Of a stretch of 43,574 bases of DNA, positions 1 to 6,745 are shown piece after piece. The notes beneath the pieces were generated by a model. That model was not told the origin of the DNA, made no database searches, and saw only the letters and a program-made list of their open reading frames with translations. The stretch's first letter is position 1; every line of letters begins with the position of its first letter. The stretch is from contig CALWTR010000008.1 of NCBI GenBank assembly GCA_944384525.1, positions 1-43,574 on the forward strand. The letters run 5' to 3'. Position numbers and translations under genes: made by a program. Source of the stretch: an uncultured Clostridia bacterium. GTDB lineage: Bacteria > Bacillota > Clostridia > Oscillospirales > CAG-272.

Positions 1-159
1 TGCAGTGCAACAAAATGTCAATAGATTTTTTGTTAATATAGGTAAATCTGTTAATTGTACGATTAAAACCATAATCCATATTACTACTGATGCAATGATA
101 AAATGAATACCTTTCTTTTGCTTTTGGGCACAATCTTTTTTCAAATCTTTCAAGTTCAT
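1..159 (-). CDS. Small membrane protein, DUF7010-like, partial at left edge
   Basis: On the minus strand an ATG at 159 opens 53 codons that run off the window without a stop. The product begins MNLKDLKKDCAQKQKK and then enters a hydrophobic stretch (about residues 19-35), so it is probably a small integral membrane protein. The basic, Cys-containing start followed by a membrane helix and the TKNLLTF segment resemble DUF7010-family proteins of low-GC Firmicutes; that match is from memory. A GAGGAG ribosome binding site lies at 169-174, nine bases before the ATG, which supports the start. It sits 97 bases downstream of the XRE gene on the same strand, and both are visibly more AT-rich than the rest of the window, suggesting a transferred pair. 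Function unknown. Confidence 0.6.
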   Translation of the reverse strand, partial: MNLKDLKKDCAQKQKKGIHFIIASVVIWIMVLIVQLTDLPILTKNLLTFCCTA

Positions 160-256
160 TTTTTATCTCTCCTCAATAAATTCCAATTTATCTGTATTAA
201 TCTAACAAATTATAACATTCAATCGTTAATAAATGATGAATTCTTGTATTAATTAT

Positions 257-766
257 TTATCCTTTTCTATACGTGAGAATGGTGCCGATAATTGCGATAA
301 CAAAGATAATTGGTGCTACCCTTACGAATACCCAACTAATTCCGTGAAGGATTGTACCGGCAATCGCTAATTCTGGGTAATTATAATCCCAGGTCATAAA
401 TTCATTACTGGTCAGTGCTATTACAATAAAGCCCAATACAATGAATACACATATTCCAACAAGAAAGTAGCGGATCACTTTGATCTTTGTTTCATTTCTT
501 TTAGCGAGCTCTAGATTGATGACTTCTAGTTTTTTGGAAATAATATTTAAGTCATCATTTTTATTTTCAACTATCTCTTCGCCTAATAAAGCACTAACTG
601 ATGTGTCTAGTTCTTCTGCTAAGTGAATAAGCATACTGGCATCTGGAACAGATAGATCTTGTTCCCATTTAGATATCGTTTGTCTTACAACATTTAATTT
701 GATCGCTAGCTCTTCTTGTGAAAGTCCTTTTGCTTTTCTAAGAGTTTTAATACGCGTCTGCTGCAA
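257..766 (-). CDS. XRE-family HTH regulator with two C-terminal membrane helices; 5' end disrupted
   Basis: The 169-residue product has a Cro/C1-type helix-turn-helix at about residues 5-62 (GLSQEELAIKL, then VRQTISKWEQ, the recognition helix), a short charged linker, and two hydrophobic segments at about 98-118 and 143-165. Membrane-anchored XRE regulators of this shape are common in Firmicutes and often regulate a neighbouring membrane protein, here the DUF7010-like gene. The only in-frame start is a TTG at 766. It has no ribosome binding site, and an in-frame stop lies at 776-778. The first bases overlap the remnant of an unrelated acetyltransferase on the other strand. The HTH thus starts unusually close to the N-terminus, so I infer that the native start and promoter were removed by recombination; the gene may be silent. 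Confidence 0.75.
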   Translation of the reverse strand: MQQTRIKTLRKAKGLSQEELAIKLNVVRQTISKWEQDLSVPDASMLIHLAEELDTSVSALLGEEIVENKNDDLNIISKKLEVINLELAKRNETKIKVIRYFLVGICVFIVLGFIVIALTSNEFMTWDYNYPELAIAGTILHGISWVFVRVAPIIFVIAIIGTILTYRKG

Positions 767-922
767 TATGCATTGTCAATTGCTGAAAAAAATGCTTATA
801 TAGATGTGGCTGTATCAAACGAGAAATTACTGCATATTTGCGATAAGTTAGGATTGGTAAAAACAAAAGGCGACCACGTTTTTCAAACTTTTGCCCGGCA
901 TACGGAAAGCGCCAAAAACTAA
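764..922 (+). pseudogene. 3' remnant of a GNAT-type acetyltransferase
   Basis: A frame without a start codon reads plus-strand from 764 to a TAA at 920-922, giving 52 residues. The piece NEKLLHICDKLGLVKTK has the form of the last alpha-beta unit of GNAT N-acetyltransferases (small residue, helix, then the xYxKLGF-like turn; here CDKLGL). No upstream part of such a gene exists: directly before it lies the XRE gene on the opposite strand. It therefore looks like the tail of a deleted gene. The family call is an inference from one short motif. Confidence 0.45.
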
Positions 923-1021
923 CGGTTCTATCCTGCATCCGCGTAGCAAGGGAAACGTAAAAAAGCATCGCCGAAGCATAGCCGTGAATGGTAAAAAATA
1001 ACACAGAACGGGAGAATATGA

Positions 1022-1537
1022 TTGATAATACTGATCACAGGCGCATCTCACACAGGAAAAACCGTACTCGCTCAAAAACTGCTTGAAAAATATAAAATGC
1101 CCTGCTTGTCAATAGATCACCTTAAGATGGGGCTCATCCGCAGCGGATACACAAATCTGACGCCTGAAGACGATGATAAGCTCACGGATTATTTATGGCC
1201 TATCATTCGTGAAATAATAAAAACCGTGATAGAAAACGGACAAAATCTGATTGTCGAAGGCTGCTATATTCCGTTTGATTGGCCGAAAGATTTTGAAAAG
1301 AAATATCTTAAACATATCAAATTCTATTGCCTCGTAATGAGCGAAAATTATATAAAAAAACATTTTGACGATATAAAAAAATACGCAGGCATTATAGAAA
1401 ATCGTTCAGACGATACGTACTGTACAATAGAAAATGTGCTCAAAGATAACGAGCGTTATTTAAAATTTGCTCAAAAGTACAATGCAGACAGTATAATTAT
1501 CGACGGAAAATATGATGTGGATCCCGATCTCCTATAA
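1022..1537 (+). CDS. Small P-loop kinase-like ATPase
   Basis: The 171-residue protein starts with MIILITGASHTGKT, a Walker A loop (GASHTGKT, residues 7-14) within the first beta strand, as in adenylate-kinase-like and 2-phosphoglycerate-kinase-like small-molecule kinases. A hydrophobic strand followed by acid residues (LIVEGCYIP, about 76-84) fits the Walker B region. The start is a TTG at 1022, with GGGAG at 1010-1014 seven bases before it; the nearby ATG at 1018 is in another frame and the preceding in-frame codon is a stop. Such stand-alone kinases occur near transferred resistance or modification genes in Firmicutes. The substrate cannot be read from the sequence. It is monocistronic here. 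Confidence 0.7.
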   Translation: MIILITGASHTGKTVLAQKLLEKYKMPCLSIDHLKMGLIRSGYTNLTPEDDDKLTDYLWPIIREIIKTVIENGQNLIVEGCYIPFDWPKDFEKKYLKHIKFYCLVMSENYIKKHFDDIKKYAGIIENRSDDTYCTIENVLKDNERYLKFAQKYNADSIIIDGKYDVDPDLL

Positions 1538-1714
1538 AAGATCCCCGCTTAAATGCATTATTTATTGGCTATCTGTCTACGGTAGGGAACGAGACGTGAC
1601 CCCTGCTGCCCTGCCCGCCCCGCCGGGCACGCGACTGTCAGGCAGGTACACATCAAAAGCTCAGCCCTGTTTTTTATTTAAGACGGGTCGAATAAGATCC
1701 TCCCTGCGTCTCCT

Positions 1715-1853
1715 GAAGTCGCGGATATCCTTGACTCCGTATTTCATCATCGCGACCCTCGTCAAGCCAGATCCGGATGCCAAAGCCGGTATATTTCTCA
1801 TACCTATACCGCGTATCTATACCGCCCTCAGCAAGCACGTTCGAACAGATCAC
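1715..1853 (-). pseudogene. Decayed duplicate of the pheS 3' end
   Basis: Read on the minus strand this stretch resembles the end of the intact pheS at 11029-12051. The run at 1718-1741 matches 11077-11100 exactly (24 bases), and the match continues with scattered changes to the region encoding the NVLAEGGIDTEKYTGF part of PheS. Relative to the intact gene there is one extra base near 1780 and an insertion of about a dozen bases near 1801-1813, so the frame is broken. The last codons of pheS are replaced by unrelated sequence. It lacks the catalytic body and cannot make a synthetase. Confidence 0.8.
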
Positions 1854-1937
1854 GGTTTTTGAACGCCGTAAATATTGAAATCTCCGGCATTCTGAGTTAT
1901 AATAACATAAAATCAGTCGTTGATCTCGGAGGGTAAA

Positions 1938-2330
1938 ATGGAAGGGATATGGGAAAAGCTTTACAACGCCGCCAAACAAGTTCTTAATCCGCATAAAGTT
2001 TCCGAAATAGTCGATGCCGGAGGTGTTGCCGCAGCAATAGAATCCGGCTCAGGTAAAATTTATGTCGGAGTCTGTATAGACTGTGCGTGTACTCTGGGGA
2101 TCTGTGCAGAGAGAAACGCGATATTCAATATGATAACCAACGGGGAAAGTATCATCAAACGCGTCGTTGCAGTAGGAACGGACGGGCAAGTCATGCCGCC
2201 CTGCGGTGCGTGCCGCGAGCTGATGACGCAGATAATGCCTGAAAATTACAAAAACATACAAATAATGCTAGACCGAGAAAAAGAAACGATCGCATCTCTA
2301 GGCGAGCTTACCCCTAACTGGTGGATATAA
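1938..2330 (+). CDS. Cytidine/nucleoside deaminase family protein
   Basis: The 130-residue product carries the zinc-dependent deaminase signature: CAE at residues 56-58 (zinc ligand C56 and proton-shuttling E58) and PPCGAC at 87-92, giving the other two cysteine ligands C89 and C92. Three Cys ligands, instead of His plus two Cys, is the pattern of tetrameric cytidine deaminases and of blasticidin-S deaminase-like enzymes, which hydrolyse the amine of cytidine or related compounds. The short C-terminus (LGELTPNWW) differs from standard Cdd, so the true substrate may differ. I start it at the ATG at 1938, four bases after GGAGGG (1928-1933), not at an upstream TTG. It stands alone between the pheS remnant and the curved DNA tract. 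Confidence 0.8.
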   Translation: MEGIWEKLYNAAKQVLNPHKVSEIVDAGGVAAAIESGSGKIYVGVCIDCACTLGICAERNAIFNMITNGESIIKRVVAVGTDGQVMPPCGACRELMTQIMPENYKNIQIMLDREKETIASLGELTPNWWI

Positions 2331-2356
2331 GCGCAAACATTTCTCAGGAAAGCCAG

Positions 2357-2500
2357 TTTTAAGCTCTTCTGAGGTTTTTCAGATATTTTTTCAATATTTT
2401 CCCAGTATTTTTTAACAGTTTTTCGTATTTTTCAAAGATCAATTTTTTCAGTACTTTTCAATATTTTTTCAGTACTTTCCCACATTTTTTCAAGAGTTTT
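2357..2500. repeat. Two blocks of helically phased T-tracts (predicted bent DNA)
   Basis: The interval between the deaminase gene and luxS holds runs of 3-6 T on the plus strand. Their centres in the first block are near 2377, 2388, 2398, 2410, 2421 and 2430; in the second block near 2445, 2456, 2466, 2477, 2487 and 2498. The spacing averages about 10.5 bases, one DNA turn. Within it the 15-mer TTTTTTCAGTACTTT occurs twice (2443 and 2464), exactly 21 bases apart. A-tracts phased with the helix are known to curve DNA. No reading frame of substance crosses the tract. Confidence 0.7.
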
Positions 2501-2601
2501 CAAACGCTATTGGCGTTTTGAAAAGCCAAATATTTTAAGGCAAACCGGCGCCGTTTTGCGCCCGGAAAGTACAAATATTTTACAGAAAATGAGGGTGCAA
2601 A

Positions 2602-3072
2602 ATGGAAGAAATGAAGATAAAATCCTTTACCGTAGACCATGATCTCATCCGGGAAGGCATATATGTTTCAAGCGTTATCGGTGATATAACGACCTACGAT
2701 ATGAGGACGCGCGTCCCGAATGGCGGTGATTATATGGACAATCTCACGATGCACTCCTTTGAACATATGTTTGCAACATACATAAGATTCGGAGAGAATG
2801 GAGACAAAATAATTTACTTCGGCCCTATGGGATGTCAGACCGGTTTTTATCTTTTGACGCGCGGCTTGACAAACGAAAGAGTGCTTGAACTTGTAAATAT
2901 AACTTTACAGAAAATAATTGACCACGAGGGTGAAGTCTTCGGAAAATCGCGGAAAGAATGCGGAAACTATAAAAATCTGGACCTCGAAAGCGCAAAGAAA
3001 GAAGCGAGAAGGTACCAAAAAGTACTGAACGGGGAAAATATTTCTTTCAAGTATCCCAGCGAAAACACCTGA
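2602..3072 (+). CDS. luxS: S-ribosylhomocysteine lyase LuxS
   Basis: LuxS cleaves S-ribosylhomocysteine to homocysteine and 4,5-dihydroxy-2,3-pentanedione, the precursor of autoinducer AI-2, in the cytoplasm. The 156-residue length is normal for the family. The metal-binding HxxEH motif is seen as HSFEH (H51, E54, H55), the catalytic cysteine is in GCQTGF (C78), and the third metal ligand is C120 in ECGNY. The ATG at 2602 follows GAGGG at 2591-2595. The next gene, mtnN, makes its substrate from S-adenosylhomocysteine, so the pair forms the two-step recycling route; the 233-base gap with a repeated hairpin suggests they are not simply one tight operon. No good sigma-A promoter is obvious in the 100 bases before it. 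Confidence 0.95.
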   Translation: MEEMKIKSFTVDHDLIREGIYVSSVIGDITTYDMRTRVPNGGDYMDNLTMHSFEHMFATYIRFGENGDKIIYFGPMGCQTGFYLLTRGLTNERVLELVNITLQKIIDHEGEVFGKSRKECGNYKNLDLESAKKEARRYQKVLNGENISFKYPSENT

Positions 3073-3146
3073 AAAACGATATTCTGCCCGTCTTGCTTGC
3101 GGGACGGATCCCTGCGGCTCTGATATTGAAGAGAGTTGATTTTTTT

Positions 3147-3294
3147 AATTCTGAACTCGCGGACCGCTGATCGTTCCGTCAGCGTCCCTATTTAACACAT
3201 ATCGGCACACGAGAATAAAGCGGGCTTTGCTTTTCAATTCTGAACTTGCGGACTGCTGACCTTTCCGTCAGAGTCCTTATTTAACACATATCGG
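3147..3294 (+). repeat. 59-bp direct repeat, two copies, each encoding a hairpin
   Basis: Copies at 3147-3205 and 3236-3294 are identical at 53 of 59 positions. Each contains an inverted repeat. In copy 1 GGACCGCTGAT pairs with GTCAGCGTCC; in copy 2 GGACTGCTGAC pairs with GTCAGAGTCC. Both form ten pairs with one bulged base and a six-base loop. Several of the differences keep pairing (U-G becomes C-G at the loop; a G-C beside the bulge in one copy is replaced by a T-A on the other side of it). The second copy ends one base before the GGAGG of mtnN. This suggests a structured 5' leader RNA or a mobile hairpin unit. Confidence 0.75.
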
Positions 3295-3305
3295 CGGAGG
3301 AAAAA

Positions 3306-4007
3306 ATGATCGGAATAATAGCGGCAATGGACATAGAGATGTCCGATATAAAAAGCAAAATGACCGACGCAAAGCAAGAGACCGTCAGCGGCATAGAATT
3401 CACGGTCGGAAAACTGTACGGGACGGACGCGGCAGTCGCACGCTCCGGCATAGGAAAGGTTTTCGCCGCGGTGTGCGCGGAGATAATGATTCTCCGCTAT
3501 TCACCCGATATCATCATAAGCGGAGGAGTCGCCGGCGCTCTGTCGGACGAGTTGTCCTGCACCGACCTGGCGATAGCCGAGTCTCTTGTACAGCACGACA
3601 TGGACACATCCGCGCTGGGAGACCCTGTCGGGCTGGTATCCGGCATAAACAGAATATTTTTCCCTGTGAGCGACAAATACATGCCCTTGCTCTGCACTGC
3701 CGCGGAGCGCTGCGGCGTCAAATATCAAAAGGGCGTCATTGCCTCCGGAGACAAATTTATCGGGAACGCATCAGACAAAGACAGGATACGCTCTGCCTTC
3801 GATGCGATAGCCTGCGAAATGGAGAGCGCCGCTATCGCACACGTCTGCTATATCAACGGAACAGAAATGCTCGCTCTCCGCGCAATATCCGACAGCGCGA
3901 ACGCCTCCGCTAAGGAGAGCTACGAGAACGTGCTCGAAGCCGCCGCCGAAGTATCGGCCTCAGTCATACTGGAATTTGTCCGCGGATACTCCGAACTGCA
4001 CGCATGA
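3306..4007 (+). CDS. mtnN: 5'-methylthioadenosine/S-adenosylhomocysteine nucleosidase
   Basis: MtnN (Pfs) hydrolyses S-adenosylhomocysteine to adenine and S-ribosylhomocysteine, and methylthioadenosine to adenine and methylthioribose. The 233 residues match the family length. The N-terminus MIGIIAAMDIEM carries the catalytic-water Glu (E11), CEMESAA carries the ribose-binding Glu (E173), and AISDSAN carries the general acid Asp (D196). GGAGG at 3296-3300 lies five bases from the ATG. The product feeds LuxS, encoded just upstream on the same strand. Its leader contains the second copy of the 59-bp hairpin repeat, which may control its expression. Confidence 0.95.
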   Translation: MIGIIAAMDIEMSDIKSKMTDAKQETVSGIEFTVGKLYGTDAAVARSGIGKVFAAVCAEIMILRYSPDIIISGGVAGALSDELSCTDLAIAESLVQHDMDTSALGDPVGLVSGINRIFFPVSDKYMPLLCTAAERCGVKYQKGVIASGDKFIGNASDKDRIRSAFDAIACEMESAAIAHVCYINGTEMLALRAISDSANASAKESYENVLEAAAEVSASVILEFVRGYSELHA

Positions 4008-4019
4008 AAAACAGGGCGC

Positions 4020-4060
4020 AAAGCGACAGTCTATTTTAAAAGGGACTGCCGCTTTCTTTA
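4020..4060 (+). terminator. Terminator after mtnN
   Basis: The arms AAAGCGACAGTC (4020-4031) and GACTGCCGCTTT (4044-4055) pair with one mismatch around a 12-base loop, followed by CTTTAC. The weak T-run makes this a modest intrinsic terminator. Confidence 0.6.
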
Positions 4061-4133
4061 CAAATATCGACGTGACGGACAGGTCATTAAGTCCCTGCAT
4101 ACGGCATATATTTTACCGGGACGGTGATCTGTA

Positions 4134-4835
4134 ATGAAAAAATCAAAAGAGAAAAGCTCTCCGGAGCAAAACGTGCAAATCTCTACAACTATAACTGCAG
4201 AGCCGGCGGAGAGCCGTAGTGGCGACACCGAGCTTTATATGCGCGAGGGGACCGGACGTTCTTCACGAGGATTCGGCGAGGGCGGCATTGTGTTTGCAGA
4301 ATTCTCCGCAGTGCGCAAGATATGTCCAGGAGTCCCATATCTCACAGCCGTCCGCGCACTCAAATATGAAGAAAAGGCACTAAAGGCGACGGAAGAACTG
4401 TTACTGCCGGCGGCAAAGCTCGAATATGATACCGATACCGACCCGCACAAGCGGTTCCGCTTTCCTCCTTATCGGATCGCCTACGAGGCGTCGCTGTCCT
4501 CGCCGCGCGGCGGTATCTACTCGCTGCGCAGACGCATCCGCGTATCGCGCGGAGTCAAAGAGCTGCTGACACATGAGAACGCCGAGGTGTTGAACGAGCG
4601 CGGCAAATATCTCCCCCTATCCCTGTTTGCGAAAAGATCCGAGGTGAAACATGCACTGAAAAAGCGTCTGCTGCCCTGCCTGTCATCCGTCACGGACTTC
4701 TATATTGCTGACGGCGGGAATATAGTCATACTCGGAAAGAGCGGCAACGGCGACGTGCTCATAAAGCCGGGGCAGTCTCTGCCGGTCAAAGAGAAAAAAA
4801 GGCGCTCCAAATTTTCAAAAAAACCGCAGATGTAA
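4134..4835 (+). CDS. Unknown protein, possibly DUF3298/RsiV-like
   Basis: I do not recognise this 233-residue protein with confidence. It has a polar, low-complexity N-terminus (about 1-55), no signal peptide and no membrane helix, a central region rich in Arg and Lys, and a very basic C-terminus (KEKKRRSKFSKK). The stretch GIYSLRRRIRVSRG, then LPLSLFAKRSEV, then FYIADGGNIVI has the order seen in DUF3298 (RsiV-type) domains: strand, LxLxDLF-like helix start, and FYLxxxGLxI-like strand. That would be unusual without a membrane anchor. The ATG at 4134 has only a weak ribosome binding site. It is framed by terminators on both sides, so it is a single-gene transcript. Confidence 0.55.
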   Translation: MKKSKEKSSPEQNVQISTTITAEPAESRSGDTELYMREGTGRSSRGFGEGGIVFAEFSAVRKICPGVPYLTAVRALKYEEKALKATEELLLPAAKLEYDTDTDPHKRFRFPPYRIAYEASLSSPRGGIYSLRRRIRVSRGVKELLTHENAEVLNERGKYLPLSLFAKRSEVKHALKKRLLPCLSSVTDFYIADGGNIVILGKSGNGDVLIKPGQSLPVKEKKRRSKFSKKPQM

Positions 4836-4839
4836 ACTT

Positions 4840-4875
4840 AAGGCGTCAAACCGTTGGGTTTGACGCCTTTCAATA
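4840..4875. terminator. Bidirectional terminator between the unknown gene and prfC
   Basis: A perfect 13-bp stem, AAGGCGTCAAACC (4840-4852) with GGTTTGACGCCTT (4857-4869) and loop GTTG, is followed by TCAATATTTT. It lies between convergent genes and probably serves both. Confidence 0.85.
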
Positions 4876-4902
4876 TTTTAACCGCTTGTGCAGACACACG
4901 CT

Positions 4903-6504
4903 TCAGCTGTTACGGGAAAATTCCTCAAGCTCAAGGCCCGGATTGTCGTCCAGGATCCATTTTATGCTCCACGGGCTTGTAAAGATAAGAAGATTCCTGC
5001 CCTTTACGTCCTGCACCCACTTAGTATCATGAGAGAGCTTGAGCGTTTTCGGATCAAGGCTCTGATCCTTGATCCACCTTATCTGCTGATAAGGAAGGGG
5101 CATACGTCTGAGGTCACAGCCGTACTCATTCTTGATCCTGTAATCCAGCACCTCGAACTGAAGGACTCCGACCGCACCGACTATCACTCGCTCCATACCT
5201 GAATTAGGCTCGAAAAATATCTGTATCGCGCCCTCCTGAGCTATCTGAGTCATTCCCTTTGCAAACTGCTTTCTCTTCATGGAATCGACCTGCTCTACCA
5301 TTGCGAAATGCTCAGGAGCAAAGGTCGGTATCCCCTCGAATCTTATTTTATGGTTCTTTGAGCACACGGTATCTCCTATCGAGAATATACCCGGGTCAAA
5401 GACGCCTATTATATCTCCGGCATATGCCTCATCTATGACCTCCCTCTCCTGCGCCATCATCTGCTGAGGCTGAGAGAGTCTCAGAGAGCGTCCGCCCTGG
5501 ACATGATAATACTCGCTGTTGCGGTCGAACCTGCCGGAGCAGATGCGCATAAACGCTATCCTGTCACGGTGAGCCTTATTCATATTTGCCTGTATTTTGA
5601 AGACAAACGCGGAGAAATCCTCGCTGAAGGGATCTATCTCCTCTTCTCCTGCGACACGCGGCAATGGAGGCGTCGTCATTCTCAGGAAACTCTCAAGGAA
5701 GGACTCTATCCCGAAATTGTTCAGCGCGGAGCCGAAGAACACCGGAGACAGCTTGCCGTGACGCACCGCATCAAGATCAAAATCGAAGGACGCGCCCTCA
5801 ACGAGCTCCACCTCCTCGTTGAGCCGGGTACGGAGCTTTTCTCCTATCAGCTCATCCAATTTATCCGTATCCGTCATCTCGCACTTTATAGCATTTAGTC
5901 TTTCCCTGCCGCGATGAGAATCGGAAAAAGCGAGTATAGCTCTCAGCTCGCGGTCGTAAACTCCCTTGAAATCATGTCCGGAGCCTATCGGCCAATTCAT
6001 GGGATACGTCCCTATCCCGAACTCATGCTCCAGTTCATCTAGCAGATCGAACGGGTCGCGCGCCTCTCGGTCCATTTTATTTATAAACGTAAATATCGGG
6101 ATATCGCGCATAGCGCAGACCTTGAACAGCTTTCTAGTCTGCGGCTCTATACCCTTAGCGGCATCTATGACCATGACCGCGCTGTCCGCAGCCATCAGCG
6201 TCCTGTAGGTATCCTCAGAAAAGTCCTGATGCCCCGGCGTATCCAGTATATTTATACACATACCCTTATATTCGAACTGCAGGACCGAGGAGGTTATGGA
6301 TATGCCCCTCTGCTTCTCAAGATCCATCCAGTCTGACACGGCATGTCTGTCCGACGCCTTTCCCTTCACCGCGCCCGCAGCCTGTATGGCGCCTCCGTAC
6401 AGCAGAAATTTCTCAGTCAGAGTTGTTTTACCTGCGTCCGGGTGCGATATTATGGCGAATGTGCGTCTCCTCTGTATTTCTTCTTTTAATTTATCGTTGA
6501 TCAA
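4903..6504 (-). CDS. prfC: Peptide chain release factor 3
   Basis: RF3 is a translational GTPase that removes RF1/RF2 from the ribosome after termination. The GTPase motifs are all present: SHPDAGKTT (P-loop, about residues 20-28), RGISIT (switch I), DTPGHQD (G3) and NKMD (G4), followed by the beta-barrel and RF3-specific C-terminal domains; the length of 533 residues is normal. I start it at the TTG at 6504, which has GGAG seven bases upstream and gives MINDKLKEEIQRRRTFAI, matching RF3 N-termini. A further TTG at 6528 has no ribosome binding site. It is monocistronic with its own promoter and terminator. Confidence 0.95.
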   Translation of the reverse strand: MINDKLKEEIQRRRTFAIISHPDAGKTTLTEKFLLYGGAIQAAGAVKGKASDRHAVSDWMDLEKQRGISITSSVLQFEYKGMCINILDTPGHQDFSEDTYRTLMAADSAVMVIDAAKGIEPQTRKLFKVCAMRDIPIFTFINKMDREARDPFDLLDELEHEFGIGTYPMNWPIGSGHDFKGVYDRELRAILAFSDSHRGRERLNAIKCEMTDTDKLDELIGEKLRTRLNEEVELVEGASFDFDLDAVRHGKLSPVFFGSALNNFGIESFLESFLRMTTPPLPRVAGEEEIDPFSEDFSAFVFKIQANMNKAHRDRIAFMRICSGRFDRNSEYYHVQGGRSLRLSQPQQMMAQEREVIDEAYAGDIIGVFDPGIFSIGDTVCSKNHKIRFEGIPTFAPEHFAMVEQVDSMKRKQFAKGMTQIAQEGAIQIFFEPNSGMERVIVGAVGVLQFEVLDYRIKNEYGCDLRRMPLPYQQIRWIKDQSLDPKTLKLSHDTKWVQDVKGRNLLIFTSPWSIKWILDDNPGLELEEFSRNS

Positions 6505-6589
6505 TTTGCGTCTCCGGCCTCGATCCAATGTGAATTTATGACGCGGACAAAAGCTTAAATTTCCTCCGTGCGCCCGCGCATACTTTTAT

Positions 6590-6618
6590 ATTATACAATA
6601 TTTATATTACTTTTACAA
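6590..6618 (-). promoter_or_regulatory. Sigma-A promoter of prfC
   Basis: On the minus strand TTGTAA (6613-6618) and TATAAT (6590-6595) are 17 bases apart. Transcription would start near 6583, giving a leader of about 80 bases before the TTG start. Confidence 0.75.
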
Positions 6619-6658
6619 GAGAGATGAAAATTTTCCGGATCCGGCAACACCGTAATGC

Positions 6659-6687
6659 TTGACAATTTTCCCCTGCAATGCTACAAT
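6659..6687 (+). promoter_or_regulatory. Sigma-A promoter of the GH20 gene
   Basis: A consensus TTGACA (6659-6664) and TACAAT (6682-6687) are separated by 17 bases. The TTG of the -35 box could be mistaken for a start codon; the true gene start is the ATG at 6746. Confidence 0.85.
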
Positions 6688-6745
6688 ACTTTTGGCACAA
6701 GTTCAAATAACGGATCCAAGGTTGGTCAAAGAAAGGACGATAGTA

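Noticed and set aside
1512-1862. A 116-codon plus-strand open frame after the kinase gene
   Set aside because: Its right half is antisense to the pheS remnant and its left half overlaps the kinase end; no start signal.
3147-3294. The 59-bp repeat as a CRISPR array
   Set aside because: Only two copies, too long, with a 30-base gap and an internal stem whose sequence varies between copies; no cas genes.
6505-6528. The TTG at 6528 as the start of prfC
   Set aside because: It has no ribosome binding site and would add residues not seen in RF3; the TTG at 6504 has GGAG at proper distance.
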